A stretch of DNA of 64,000 nt from Temnothorax longispinosus (lineage: Eukaryota > Arthropoda > Insecta > Hymenoptera > Formicidae), in the NCBI RefSeq assembly GCF_030848805.1, contig NC_092362.1, positions 7,936,001-8,000,000 of the forward strand, written 5' to 3'. Made by a program: the position numbers and the translations under genes. Every line of letters starts with the position of its first letter. Within the stretch, counting starts at the first letter, position 1. Shown one piece after another: positions 9,785 to 18,870 of this stretch. Under the pieces are notes generated by a model that did not search any database, had not been told where the DNA came from, and saw only the letters and a program-made list of their open reading frames with translations.

Positions 9785-10537
9785 ATGTCGGACGCGGCTC
9801 TTCAAACCCCCGCAGAGGCAGCGGAAGCCCAGCTAAACGCTCAGGGCCCCGATTCAGTCACCTCGGACGCGATTGATAATAATATTGTAATTCCGTGTAT
9901 AGATAACCTATGGGTTCCCAAGCTTCCCTCGTTTTCACAAGTTGACCCAGAATTGTGGTTCATCCAGGCTGAGATTCTTATGAGAAATTCTAGGATCACT
10001 GCAGAGTCCACTAAAGCCGATACCGTACTCGCTGTGCTCGATGTCGAAGTAGTGGGACACGTAAGGGACATAATTGCTTTAAACCCTTCCCCAACGGATA
10101 TTTATAAGCAGATTAAAGCTCGAATTATCGCGGCATATGCACCTTCGGTCGAAGCAAAATTGCGAAAACTTCTAACGGGACAAGTCGGGACCGACGGAAA
10201 ACCTTCGTTAATCCTTAATCGATTGCGCAATCTTAATAACGGGAATTTAGATGATAACGTAATAAAATCAATTTTTTTGGACCATCTACCACCCAATCAC
10301 CGCGCGATCCTGATAGCTACGGAAATTACCGACCTCAACCGTCTAGCCGAGACCGCCGACCGAATGGCTGAAAGCAATATCGGAGGCGAGTCTTACGCGT
10401 CTGCCGTGAGCAAGGAGAATTCACCCCCTCCCGCAAAGACTGAGATTCAACAACTCATCGAAAGAATAGAGAAGCTGGAAAAGATAAATTCGCATTCGCG
10501 ATCCAACTCCCGCTCCGTAAAAGATCCAAAAAACTAA
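9785..10537 (+). CDS. gag: Gypsy Gag
   Basis: I prefer the ATG at 9785 (MSDAALQTPAEAAEAQ) over the hydrophobic upstream extension from 9725. The core reads LWVPKLPSFSQVDPELWF, then TKADTVLAVLD, DIYKQIKARII, KLRKLLTGQ...GKPSLIL, the alpha-helical Gag domain of arthropod Ty3/gypsy elements. The C-terminus is a short coiled coil (QQLIERIEKLEKI) and an S/R-rich tail. There is no CCHC knuckle. It ends at TAA 10535-10537 directly after an AAAAAAC heptamer in the correct phase for -1 frameshifting into pol. The frame is intact. Confidence 0.82.
   Translation: MSDAALQTPAEAAEAQLNAQGPDSVTSDAIDNNIVIPCIDNLWVPKLPSFSQVDPELWFIQAEILMRNSRITAESTKADTVLAVLDVEVVGHVRDIIALNPSPTDIYKQIKARIIAAYAPSVEAKLRKLLTGQVGTDGKPSLILNRLRNLNNGNLDDNVIKSIFLDHLPPNHRAILIATEITDLNRLAETADRMAESNIGGESYASAVSKENSPPPAKTEIQQLIERIEKLEKINSHSRSNSRSVKDPKN
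10528..10534 (+). promoter_or_regulatory. Canonical -1 ribosomal frameshift heptamer AAAAAAC
   Basis: The gag codons read CCA AAA AAC TAA, so A AAA AAC is in the X XXY YYZ phase immediately before the gag stop. Slipping back one base gives an open frame that continues into the protease (KQPFRSETVGKV...). Structure downstream was not evaluated. Confidence 0.75.
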
Positions 10538-10947
10538 AACAGCCTTTCCGTTCGGAGACGGTCGGCAAGGTCCTTCAAATTTCTAACCGTCTCCACGTCC
10601 GTGATCGTACCAGTGGCCAAATGTTCCTTGTCGATACAGGCGCGGATATCTCTCTTGTACCCGCTATCGATAGGATCAAGGGAAAGCCCTCCGAATTAAA
10701 GCTCTTCGCAGCAAATGATACGCGTATCGACACGTTCGGGGAATCTCTTCGTGAGCTTGACCTCGGTTTAAGACGGCCAATTCGATGGAATTTTTGCATT
10801 GCCGCAGTTCCGTACCCCATCATTGGCGCTGACTTACTATCGCACTACGGGTTAATAGTAGATTTAAAACGACGACGTCTTATAGATTCCACTACTAAAT
10901 TATATACCCTCGCGACTAAAAAAACCGGCCCCGATACATTCGATTAA
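10535..10947 (+). CDS. pol: Gypsy Pol, aspartic protease segment
   Basis: The frame entered by -1 slippage reads NRLHVRDRTSGQMFLVDTGADIS. DTGAD is the retroviral-type aspartic protease active site, and later FGESLRELDLGLRRPIRW and IIGADLLSHYGL are the flap and C-terminal GAD motifs. The frame then meets a stop at 10945-10947. The expected Pol sequence continues in another frame from about 10946 (a frameshift mutation). It would release protease and Pol enzymes from the polyprotein. Confidence 0.78.
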
Positions 10948-11713
10948 TACGATTAAACCTTCCTCTGAGTTTTCTAAAATACTCAAGGAATTTCCGCAAA
11001 TAACAGGAGCCCTTCCTCTCGCCCCGCCGTCCAATTGTGACGTGTTTCATCATATTATAACCACCGGCCCTCCAGTCGCTTCGCGCGCTAGGCGCCTTCC
11101 TCCTGATAAACTTAAAGCCGCAAAGGCCGAGATTAGAGCTTTAGTCGAAGCAGGCATTTGCCGCCCTTCTAGCAGTCCATGGGCCAGTCCCATTCATTTA
11201 GTCCCTAAAAAAGACGGCACCTGGCGGGTGTGCGGCGATTACCGCGGCGTAAATGCAATCACGCGACCTGATAGATACCCCACCCCCCACCTGCATGACT
11301 GCTCCGTTAATCTACACGGTAAAACAATCTTTTCATCCCTCGACTTATATAAAGCCTATAATCAAATTCCAATGGCCCCTGAGGACATTGAGAAAACAGC
11401 TATCATAACCCCTTTCGGGTTATTCGAATACTTATTTATGACCTTTGGCCTTCGTAATGCCGGTCAATCCTTTCAACGTTATATAAATCGCGCCTTAGGC
11501 GATCTAGATTTTGTTTTCATTTATATGGATGATATCCTAATTGCTTCCTCTTCTCCAGAGGAGCATGCTAAACATTTACGCATTGTATTCCAAAGGCTTA
11601 AAGAGTTTCACCTCCGCCTTAATGTTGAAAAATGCGTGTTCGGCGCACATGAACTAAAGTTTCTCGGGTATATAATAATGGTAAAGGAATCAGCCCATCC
11701 CAGAGAAAGTTGA
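10946..11713 (+). pseudogene. pol: Gypsy Pol, reverse transcriptase segment
   Basis: It starts IKPSSEFSKILKEFPQ and continues with classical RT blocks: RRLPPDKL, GICRPSSSPWASPIHLV, WRVCGDYRGVN, SSLDLYKAYNQIPM, TAIITPFGLFEYLFM, and the catalytic box FIYMDDILIAS at about 11517-11550. The two metal-binding aspartates of YMDD and the D of SLDL are present. A frame break near 11690 separates LGYII from the downstream IPEKVEAI, so RT and RNase H are no longer fused. Confidence 0.82.
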
Positions 11714-11771
11714 GGCGATTACCAAATTTCCTAAACCCAAAACCATCGCCGACCTACGCCGTTTCCTCGGC

Positions 11772-13637
11772 ATGATAAATTTTTACCGTCGCAACATCCC
11801 TCGCGCGGCAGAAGCTCAAGCACCACTAAATGCATTACTAGTCGACTCGCGTAAAAACGATAAGCGTGTAATCGTATGGTCTGACGAATTAATCGAAGCG
11901 TTTGAAAAGACCAAAAACGGCCTTGCTAACGCTACAATGCTGGTGCATCCCCATATTGGCGCGGAACTCCGTATAGTCGCGGATGCCTCCGATTTCGCCA
12001 TGGGGGCAGTTCTTGAACAGAAAAAACGGGATACTTGGGAGCCCCTAGCATTTTTTTCGCATAAATTCTCCCCCGCGCAAACTCGGTATAGCGCTTACGA
12101 CCGAGAACTCACGGCAATTTTTGAAGCCGTTAATTACTTTCGTCATTTCGTAGAAGGACGTGAATTTAAAATTTTGACCGACCATAAACCGCTCATGTAC
12201 GCGTTTATGCAACGGTCTGACAAGGCGTCCCCGCGACAACTACGCCAATTGTCATATATCGCGCAGTTCACAACGCATATTGAACATGTCGCTGGTTCAC
12301 AAAATGTTGTTGCGGATTCGCTTTCGCGGATCGATTCCCTGCGTTTGCCGGTTGAATTTAATCTTAATGAGCTCGCCGAGCTACAAAAGAACGACGAGCA
12401 ACTCAAGTTGATTGCTAACGCCCCCGATCATCCTTTAAAGTTGAAGAAAATTCAGTGGGGCCCAGATCACACAACTGTATATTGCGAAATCTCGGGCGAA
12501 GCTATTCGGCCATATGTCCCCGATAGTCTCCGCGTTAAAGTATTTCAAATGTTCCATAACCCAGCCCATCCGAGTGGCAAAATTACCGATCGCACTATCC
12601 GACAGCGTTATGTCTGGCCTGACATGCACCGCGATATCGCTAAATGGTGTAAAAATTGTATCGAATGTCAGCAAGCGAAAATCTCTCGTCATGTAAAACT
12701 AACTCCTGAGCACTTTGTTGCTCCCGACGGGCGATTTGATCAAGTGCATATTGACATTATCGGCCCATTACCTCCTTCTGAGGGTTACTCTTATTGTCTC
12801 ACTATGATCGACAGATTTTCGCGTTGGGCCGAGGCAATTCCTCTTAAAGATATCTCTGCACAAACCGTTGCTAGAGCATTTTACGACACGTGGATTTCCC
12901 GTTACGGAACCCCTCGATTACTAACTACGGATCAGGGAGCCCAATTCGAATCCCGCCTATTCGAGGCGTTACTTTCATTAATCGGTTGCGAACGAATTCG
13001 TACAACCGCCTACCACCCGGCGTCGAACGGCATGATTGAACGTTGGCATCGGGTGCTTAAAGCCGCAATCATGTGCCATGCCGATGCGTGCTGGACGCGT
13101 ACCTTATCTACCGTTCTATTAGGACTTCGGTCGCACGTCCGTGCTGACACAAATGCGTCTCCCGCCGAATTTATGTTCGGGACGACTTTACGACTTCCCG
13201 GGGAATTCTTTCTTCCCGATGATTTTACACCTAACCCTAATTATTTCCTTGAAGAGTTTCGCGAATATATGCGCCAAGTCCGGCCGGTTCCCGTCGCGCA
13301 CAAACATAAAAAACGCGCCTTTTATTTTAAAGATTTATATAATTGTACTCATGTGTTTTTACGCAATATGGCTAAAAGGGCGTTAGAGCGTCCGTACACC
13401 GGTCCGCACAAGGTAGTGCAACGCATCTCGGAGCGCGTATTCAATATTGATATCAACGGAAACACAAAAAGCGTGTCCGTCGATTTATTAAAGCCGGCAT
13501 ATTTTGTCCCTGATAACCCCGCCGACTCCCCATCAACCTCTGAGAACATACTCAACTGGAATGTAAATCCGAACCCAGCGCTTAAAACCTACTCTCGTAA
13601 GACTGTTACATTTGCGCCGTCCACTAAACCAAAGTGA
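11772..13637 (+). CDS. pol: Gypsy Pol, RNase H and integrase segment
   Basis: This 621-codon frame begins within the RT thumb (MINFYRRNIPRAAEAQAPL). RNase H follows: VADASDFAMGAVLEQ, YDRELTAIFEAV, ILTDHKPLMYAF, GSQNVVADSLSR. The integrase has the HHCC finger (H..H near residue 270 and CKNCIECQ) and a DDE core: D of VHIDIIGPLP, D of LLTTDQGAQFES, E of NGMIERWHRV. A C-terminal basic segment ends RKTVTFAPSTKPK. Catalytic residues are conserved, but the frame is severed from RT by an upstream frameshift. Confidence 0.87.
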   Translation: MINFYRRNIPRAAEAQAPLNALLVDSRKNDKRVIVWSDELIEAFEKTKNGLANATMLVHPHIGAELRIVADASDFAMGAVLEQKKRDTWEPLAFFSHKFSPAQTRYSAYDRELTAIFEAVNYFRHFVEGREFKILTDHKPLMYAFMQRSDKASPRQLRQLSYIAQFTTHIEHVAGSQNVVADSLSRIDSLRLPVEFNLNELAELQKNDEQLKLIANAPDHPLKLKKIQWGPDHTTVYCEISGEAIRPYVPDSLRVKVFQMFHNPAHPSGKITDRTIRQRYVWPDMHRDIAKWCKNCIECQQAKISRHVKLTPEHFVAPDGRFDQVHIDIIGPLPPSEGYSYCLTMIDRFSRWAEAIPLKDISAQTVARAFYDTWISRYGTPRLLTTDQGAQFESRLFEALLSLIGCERIRTTAYHPASNGMIERWHRVLKAAIMCHADACWTRTLSTVLLGLRSHVRADTNASPAEFMFGTTLRLPGEFFLPDDFTPNPNYFLEEFREYMRQVRPVPVAHKHKKRAFYFKDLYNCTHVFLRNMAKRALERPYTGPHKVVQRISERVFNIDINGNTKSVSVDLLKPAYFVPDNPADSPSTSENILNWNVNPNPALKTYSRKTVTFAPSTKPK

Positions 13638-13815
13638 TTTAATTGTAAGCCAGAATTCTATATAATGTTATTAGATATAAGTCGGCTCAAATTACGTTTA
13701 AGCGTATAATATATTTTTTTGTTAAGGTATTGTTAACCTCGTACAATAGCACCTGGCCAAACACTTAAGCTCATCCGCTTAGTGCAATATTACTTATTAT
13801 TTATTTCGTTAACAC

Positions 13816-13828
13816 TCGGGGGGGAGTG
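13816..13828 (+). promoter_or_regulatory. Polypurine tract of the gypsy element
   Basis: CGGGGGGGAGTG immediately precedes the 3' LTR start TGTAGG, the expected place for plus-strand priming. Confidence 0.65.
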
Positions 13829-14097
13829 TGTAGGGAGCAGCATATCTGTCTCCCTTCTGATTGGTCAGCCCCTTCTCCTGCGCTAGCAAGAGAGGTTGAG
13901 AGTTACGAGGTTGGCAGAACTGAGTCTCGACGACCGTTCGAATTGTACTGACTCTCGTGGCTGTTGCGTGGTCTGCAATAAAGTATTATATTATCAGCAG
14001 TAATCGAGTGTGTAATTATTCCTCGATACCTCTCGTCAAGACGTCGGTAGTAGGCCGACACCCGGAGGCATAATCGACCTCCTGCGGTACCAATACA
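13829..14097 (+). repeat. Gypsy 3' LTR
   Basis: It starts TGTAGGGAGCAGC and matches 8791-9058. It ends CCAATACA, where the 5' LTR has CCAAATTCCTACA, indicating a 5-bp loss near the end. The next bases belong to the RT active-site region (FAD-) of a minus-strand LINE. Confidence 0.88.
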
Positions 14098-14886
14098 TCG
14101 GCAAAAATCATGAATTCGGAATAGATCAGGACCCTCCCAATGTCATTGATGTAAAGAGTGAACAACGGTGGGACGAGTACGGAGCCTGAGGAACCCCACA
14201 TAGCGTAAAAAGCCAAGAGGAGAAGTAACCATCATATCGACAAAGACTGAGAACGACCTGGTAAAGATAAGAATAGAACCAGAGAAGGGGGGGAGCTGAA
14301 AAACCCAGCTCCTTGAGTTTAACCAAAGCCCCAAGATGAGGTACCGTGTCGAACGCTTGCTGAAATCAAAGAGGATCATAATGGTAATAAACCCACCATC
14401 AATCGCTCTCTTTATATCGTCACAGACACGCAGTAGCGCAGATTGAGTATTGTGACATGGCCGAAAGGCAGACTGTCTGTACTGAATAAGATTATGCCTA
14501 GTAAGATAGTCATTTAGTCTGTTGAAAACAACAATACGTTCGAATAATTTGGACAGCTCTGGTAGATTTGCTATTGGCCTCGTGTGCTGACGGAGATGAT
14601 GGGATGCGGATTTTCGAAAGAGGGCGAATAAGCGCCCGTTTCCACTGCGACGGAAAGAAGGAAAGTTTAGTGAGCGATTGAAAAGAGCCGTAAGACACGA
14701 CGAAATGGACTGGCCAGGCCAAACGCAAGAGTAGAGAGGATGGCCATCCACTCCTGAGGCATAGGAATGAAGTGGTCTCTTGGAAATCAGCTCAAAAATC
14801 ATGCGCGGCGTAATCGCAGAAAAGACAAATTCAGGACGCTGGGACGGACAAGGAACACGAGCAATAGCAGAGATAAAAATCATCAA
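14098..14886 (-). pseudogene. LINE reverse transcriptase fragment
   Basis: Recognisable RT blocks occur in shifted frames: GVDGHPL, RPIANLPELSKLFERIV, LTRHNLIQYRQSAFRPCHNTQ, LFDFSK, and the end FTLYINDIGRVLIYSEFMIFAD. The last is the start of the FADD active site, cut by the gypsy LTR at 14097. At least two frameshifts are needed to connect the blocks. Confidence 0.75.
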
Positions 14887-15037
14887 ATAAACAAGGGCGA
14901 ATAAGCATCAGAAACAGAGACGTAGTGTTGCATTCAAGTGATTAGGCGTAAAGTAGTGTAAAGGAGAAACTAAAGAAGACTGTACGAGACCCAGCCGTGC
15001 TAGTTCTCTCCAAAGTTTTGCAGGGTCCGTAATAGTA

Positions 15038-15253
15038 TTAAGAGCGATTTAGTTGAAACTCACTTCTGGCCCGCTTAATATCCATGTATAGCTGGTTACG
15101 ATATTGCCTGTAAACAGAATAGCCAAGTATGCTACCTGACCGCTTAGCACGCTTGTAGATCTGATTTCGAGTGCGTATCCTAGACCGGAGATCGTCAGTA
15201 AGCCACCGCACAGGGGGCTTTTTGATAACAACAACACACTCTGGTGCAAACAA
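15038..15253 (-). pseudogene. LINE ORF2 linker between endonuclease and RT
   Basis: KKPPVRWLTDDLRSRIRTRN followed by R/K-rich helices is the usual linker of jockey/CR1-like ORF2 proteins (WL...L+..I..+N..Y+). It is a short, isolated frame. Confidence 0.6.
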
Positions 15254-15263
15254 ATTAAGTGTA

Positions 15264-15720
15264 TTAGTACAGATTCAGAGAGCACAGAACAGAATCTATC
15301 AACTTGAGATACCGATGACTGGTCAGGAGTGGAATTAACAGGACTCTCAAGGACTGAAGATGGCCGCAACATCTCAGGACTCTTACAGTGTACGCGCCGG
15401 ACTGAAGAGAGCTCTGGAACCCATCACCATCAATCGTAGCACGCATAGCAGTGGACGTTTCGTCGTCGGATGGCAACCCGAATAAGATTCAATCAAAAAG
15501 GCATTCGGAGCGTGATGATGGGAGACACTGAGCTTGCAAAGCAGAGGACGACCAGACTGTTTTAGCCAATAGTGAGCGATGATATGGTAGCAGGCTACAC
15601 CCTCACCCATACGCCCAACCGGTCCCATGGCGGATCATAAAATAGACCATCTAGGGCCACAAGCTCGTCTGAATACCTTCGTGAAGCCACGTTTCGGATA
15701 TTGAGACAATATGATCTGGG
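15264..15720 (-). pseudogene. LINE endonuclease remnant
   Basis: A GRMGEGVACY segment (about 15600) corresponds to GRMGGGVACY of the first LINE, and NSTPDQSS/SVSQVDRF-type fragments follow in other frames. It is severely decayed. Confidence 0.5.
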
Positions 15721-15929
15721 TGTGAATCAAAGTGGAGCCTGACCAGCTCCATGTGACCACGCAGAGAATTTGCATTGAAATGAGCAACTCGAAATTCAGA
15801 TTCATTATGATTAGAGCGCCTCGGTGGATGTATCTGATCTGGTCAATCGAGGCGAGTCAGATCAGCACTCGAGCTGATGTAAATAACAGGCGAGCCATCA
15901 TATTGTCTCACGCAAAATCCGCCCCTGCC

Positions 15930-16700
15930 TTACCCCCAACAATATTTGTATAACCGCTCCTTAGCCATACGCTTCGTCTGCTGCAACAGTTCGTAACTAT
16001 CCTTAGAGAGTAGTTCATTGATATAAACAATACTTCTAGAGTCATTTCCACAAACCTCGCCCTGCCTAAGAACACCCTTAGCTCGCTTCTTCGAAATAAT
16101 TAGGTCGCGGACGGAGTTAGAAGTCACAGTAATAAAAAGAGAATTACTGGCGGCGGTAGCATTTGAATGAGAAGAAGCAAAATCAGGGAGAGGCTTGCGG
16201 ACGACTCTTACATTTAAAATATGAGGCGAAATATCCGAAACACCGAGCGCAGCAAGCACATTTCCAGCAGCCACAGAAGGAGCAACAGAAACGCGGGGCT
16301 CCGGCAGCCCAGATTACAATGACCTCGCTAGCACCACCAGCATGAAAATCAGAGCAAGACGATTTTAATTCTTGAAGTTCTCTTTTAAGAGCCGCATTCT
16401 CAAGCTCCAAGGAGGAAATACGTTGGGAATTGACGGCTACTGTTTCAGATAAGCTATTTATCAGATCAAGTTTAGTACTAATTGCTTCATTAGTTCTTTG
16501 TTGTTTTCAATGAAAGCAGAAATCTTTTGATCAGACTTGGTAATATCATCATTAATTTTCTGCTGGTTGTCGATGAAAGCAGAGATCCTTGCGTCAGACT
16601 GTTCATTTGCTCAATCAGTCGTAACAATAGACTCATTCGTCGCAGGCAATGGGGTCGATTGAGTACGTGAATCCGCAGAAGAGGCCATATCTTTAAGCTC
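15930..16700 (-). pseudogene. LINE ORF1 remnant
   Basis: Residues HILNVRVVRKPLPDF, SLFITVTSNSVRDLI, GEVCGNDS and VYINELLSKDSYELLQQTK parallel the ORF1 of the first LINE almost motif for motif (HILDVRPVVRKPLP, VHVNELLPKNIHDLLQQTK). The N-terminal coiled coil is in another frame and also shows repeated FIDNQQ-like units (16500-16610). Confidence 0.7.
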
Positions 16701-17560
16701 AAATGAAGGGCGCTTTGTTCAGTTGTGGGTGTAAAAGGGGTATGTCCGAAGACGATAATAATGAAATACAGCAGGAACCAGCGTTTTTTGACACTGAATA
16801 TGACCTAATACACCCGGGGATTGAAACACCCTTTTGCATTCGTGCACTTAATCGACCTGTTGGCAATAGTTTTTCGACATTTAAACACGCAGGCAGCATG
16901 TGTATTGAGCTTAACTACCCACAACAAGAAACGCACAAAATATACATATAGATAGCTTTCGTAAAACACACGAAGCCGCTAGAGTCAGTTCGGAGAGCAT
17001 CCGAATAAGGCACACGCCGACACTCCGCGCACTATTCCACCAGCCGGCAATACTCCTGTACTACGGTTGTCGACCGTGAATGGTCGATTCATAAGATCGA
17101 TCGCACGCAGGACAGCCAACCAGATCACACCAGTGCCACCAGCCGCATCCCGCGCAGGTCAGCCCAACAGAACAACTGAGAAATCGTGGATCGCGAAAAG
17201 TACTACTCTAGCCACAAGCCCACAGCAGAGATAGGGTGTAGAAAAGAGCAGAGCCGATAGCGCATGTCGCACAGAAGTCGAAGTCCCCTCCAGAATGACT
17301 CTCAGAAATTAGGTTGGAATAATGAGAAACATTCGTCAAGCAAATGCCAAGAATCAAGTCATAGCACAGAAGGAATAACGAATAGCTCGTAACAAGCAGT
17401 AAAAAAACATGCTCACACCTGCAACAGAAAAGCCCGAAGGCAGCTCACGGCAGAGATACGTCGAATCAAAGCAAGAGCAATACAACAGACGTGCACACTA
17501 TACTCACAGAGAGAGCGAGAGAGGGAGAGAGAGAGAGAGGAGAGAGAGAGATTGATTGAT
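16701..17560 (-). other. 5' UTR region of the second LINE
   Basis: No domain-bearing frame. CCCGAAGGCAGC and the terminal GA repeats (17512-17550, then ATTG repeats to 17573) parallel the first LINE's 5' end. Confidence 0.5.
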
Positions 17561-17573
17561 TGATTGATTGATT

Positions 17574-18073
17574 NNNNNNNNNNNNNNNNNNNNNNNNNNN
17601 NNNNNNNNNNNNNNNNNNNNNNNNNNNNNNNNNNNNNNNNNNNNNNNNNNNNNNNNNNNNNNNNNNNNNNNNNNNNNNNNNNNNNNNNNNNNNNNNNNNN
17701 NNNNNNNNNNNNNNNNNNNNNNNNNNNNNNNNNNNNNNNNNNNNNNNNNNNNNNNNNNNNNNNNNNNNNNNNNNNNNNNNNNNNNNNNNNNNNNNNNNNN
17801 NNNNNNNNNNNNNNNNNNNNNNNNNNNNNNNNNNNNNNNNNNNNNNNNNNNNNNNNNNNNNNNNNNNNNNNNNNNNNNNNNNNNNNNNNNNNNNNNNNNN
17901 NNNNNNNNNNNNNNNNNNNNNNNNNNNNNNNNNNNNNNNNNNNNNNNNNNNNNNNNNNNNNNNNNNNNNNNNNNNNNNNNNNNNNNNNNNNNNNNNNNNN
18001 NNNNNNNNNNNNNNNNNNNNNNNNNNNNNNNNNNNNNNNNNNNNNNNNNNNNNNNNNNNNNNNNNNNNNNNNN
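17574..18073. other. Assembly gap, 500 N
   Basis: Exactly 500 undetermined bases, probably a nominal gap size. The left side is LINE 5' sequence with microsatellite. The right side, 11 bp later, is a MITE. Confidence 0.99.
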
Positions 18074-18084
18074 ATGGCAGCGAT

Positions 18085-18870
18085 TAGGGATGGGCAATAC
18101 AAGAGAAATATCGATATTTCGTATCGATACGTTTCATAAATAAGAATATCGATACACTAGAAATATCGGGCGAAAAATATCGATATTTAACAGTATCGAT
18201 ACTGTCGATACCTCTATTATTAGTTATATTTTAATTTAATTTTGAGAACACACAAAGCAGCCCGCTAATCCGTCGTCATTGTTAAGTTCGTTTTCTTCGA
18301 TTAGTTATTTACATATGTGTTATAATGATAAAAAAAGTTACAGAAATACACTATTAATATACACTAATTATCTTAAATATAAAGTCACAGTATTGCAAAC
18401 GGCATGGAGATCAAGTTATTGTTTGAAAAGGAGAAATCAATTATGACAGATACATATGCGACAAGTAGTTTTATGCTAATTGTAATAAATTTGGATACAA
18501 AATTCACGCAAACAGAGAACAAAAGAAGGTACATGTTCCTGTAAATGATTAAATAGAAAGTTGACAAATTGACAATGTACAGTCGCGGTCAGAGTAGTTG
18601 CAACTCGTGCTAGACACGTAATTGGTAACCAATCACAACTATCACATGCCAAGTAGCTGCTGCGTGGCGCGTGCGCAATTGACGGTATACACTCACGATC
18701 AGGCGAGGAAGATATATCCGTCGAATTATGGACTGTATCGAAAGTTCGATATTCATGTTCGAATATCGATACAGGCTAATATCGAAATGTAAAATATCGA
18801 TACAAAATATCGATATTACAGCCCAAAAGTATCGATATTCAAAATATCGATACAGTATCGCCCATCCCTA
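18085..18870 (+). mobile_element. hAT-like MITE, copy 1 (786 bp)
   Basis: It begins TAGGGATGGGCAATAC and ends GTATCGCCCATCCCTA. It is the reverse orientation of the 786-bp element at 42053-42838, with very few differences. The outer 100-150 bp at each end are packed with ATCGATA/TATCGATA words. It sits in the RT coding region of a minus-strand gypsy element. On the right, ATGCGATT (18871-18878) is matched on the left by AGCGAT, an 8-bp duplication with an apparent small change close to the gap edge. It has no transposase; the 60-codon frame at 18385-18567 is not credible. Confidence 0.85.

Larger units (their letters stand above)
8791..14097 (+). mobile_element. Ty3/gypsy LTR retrotransposon, degenerate
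   Basis: Two LTRs of about 268 bp (8791-9058 and 13829-14097) bound gag and pol. Pol order is protease, RT, RNase H, integrase, which identifies Ty3/gypsy. The 3' LTR opens TGTAGGGAGC and the 5' LTR closes CCTACA, an inverted pair. The 5' LTR has lost its first TGTAGG, and the 3' LTR lacks a few bases before its terminal TACA. No flanking duplication is seen: GA repeats of one LINE lie on the left, and the RT of another LINE on the right. Two frameshifts in pol make this copy defective. No env-like frame is present. Confidence 0.9.
14098..17560 (-). mobile_element. Second LINE (jockey/CR1-like), heavily decayed
   Basis: On the minus strand, from right to left: GA-rich 5' end (17512-17560), 5' UTR, ORF1 remnant (about 16690-15930), endonuclease remnant (15720-15264), linker and RT (15253-14098). 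Every domain is in several frames. The gypsy element interrupts it exactly in the RT catalytic FADD motif. The downstream rest of the RT is not found on the far side of the gypsy element. Confidence 0.7.

Noticed and set aside
17413..18143. Long frames crossing the first N gap (and likewise 48745-49423)
   Set aside because: Undetermined bases, not sequence.
18385..18567. 60-codon hydrophobic frame inside the hAT-like MITE, also present at 42356-42538
   Set aside because: Conserved only because the two MITE copies are nearly identical; no start context or family.
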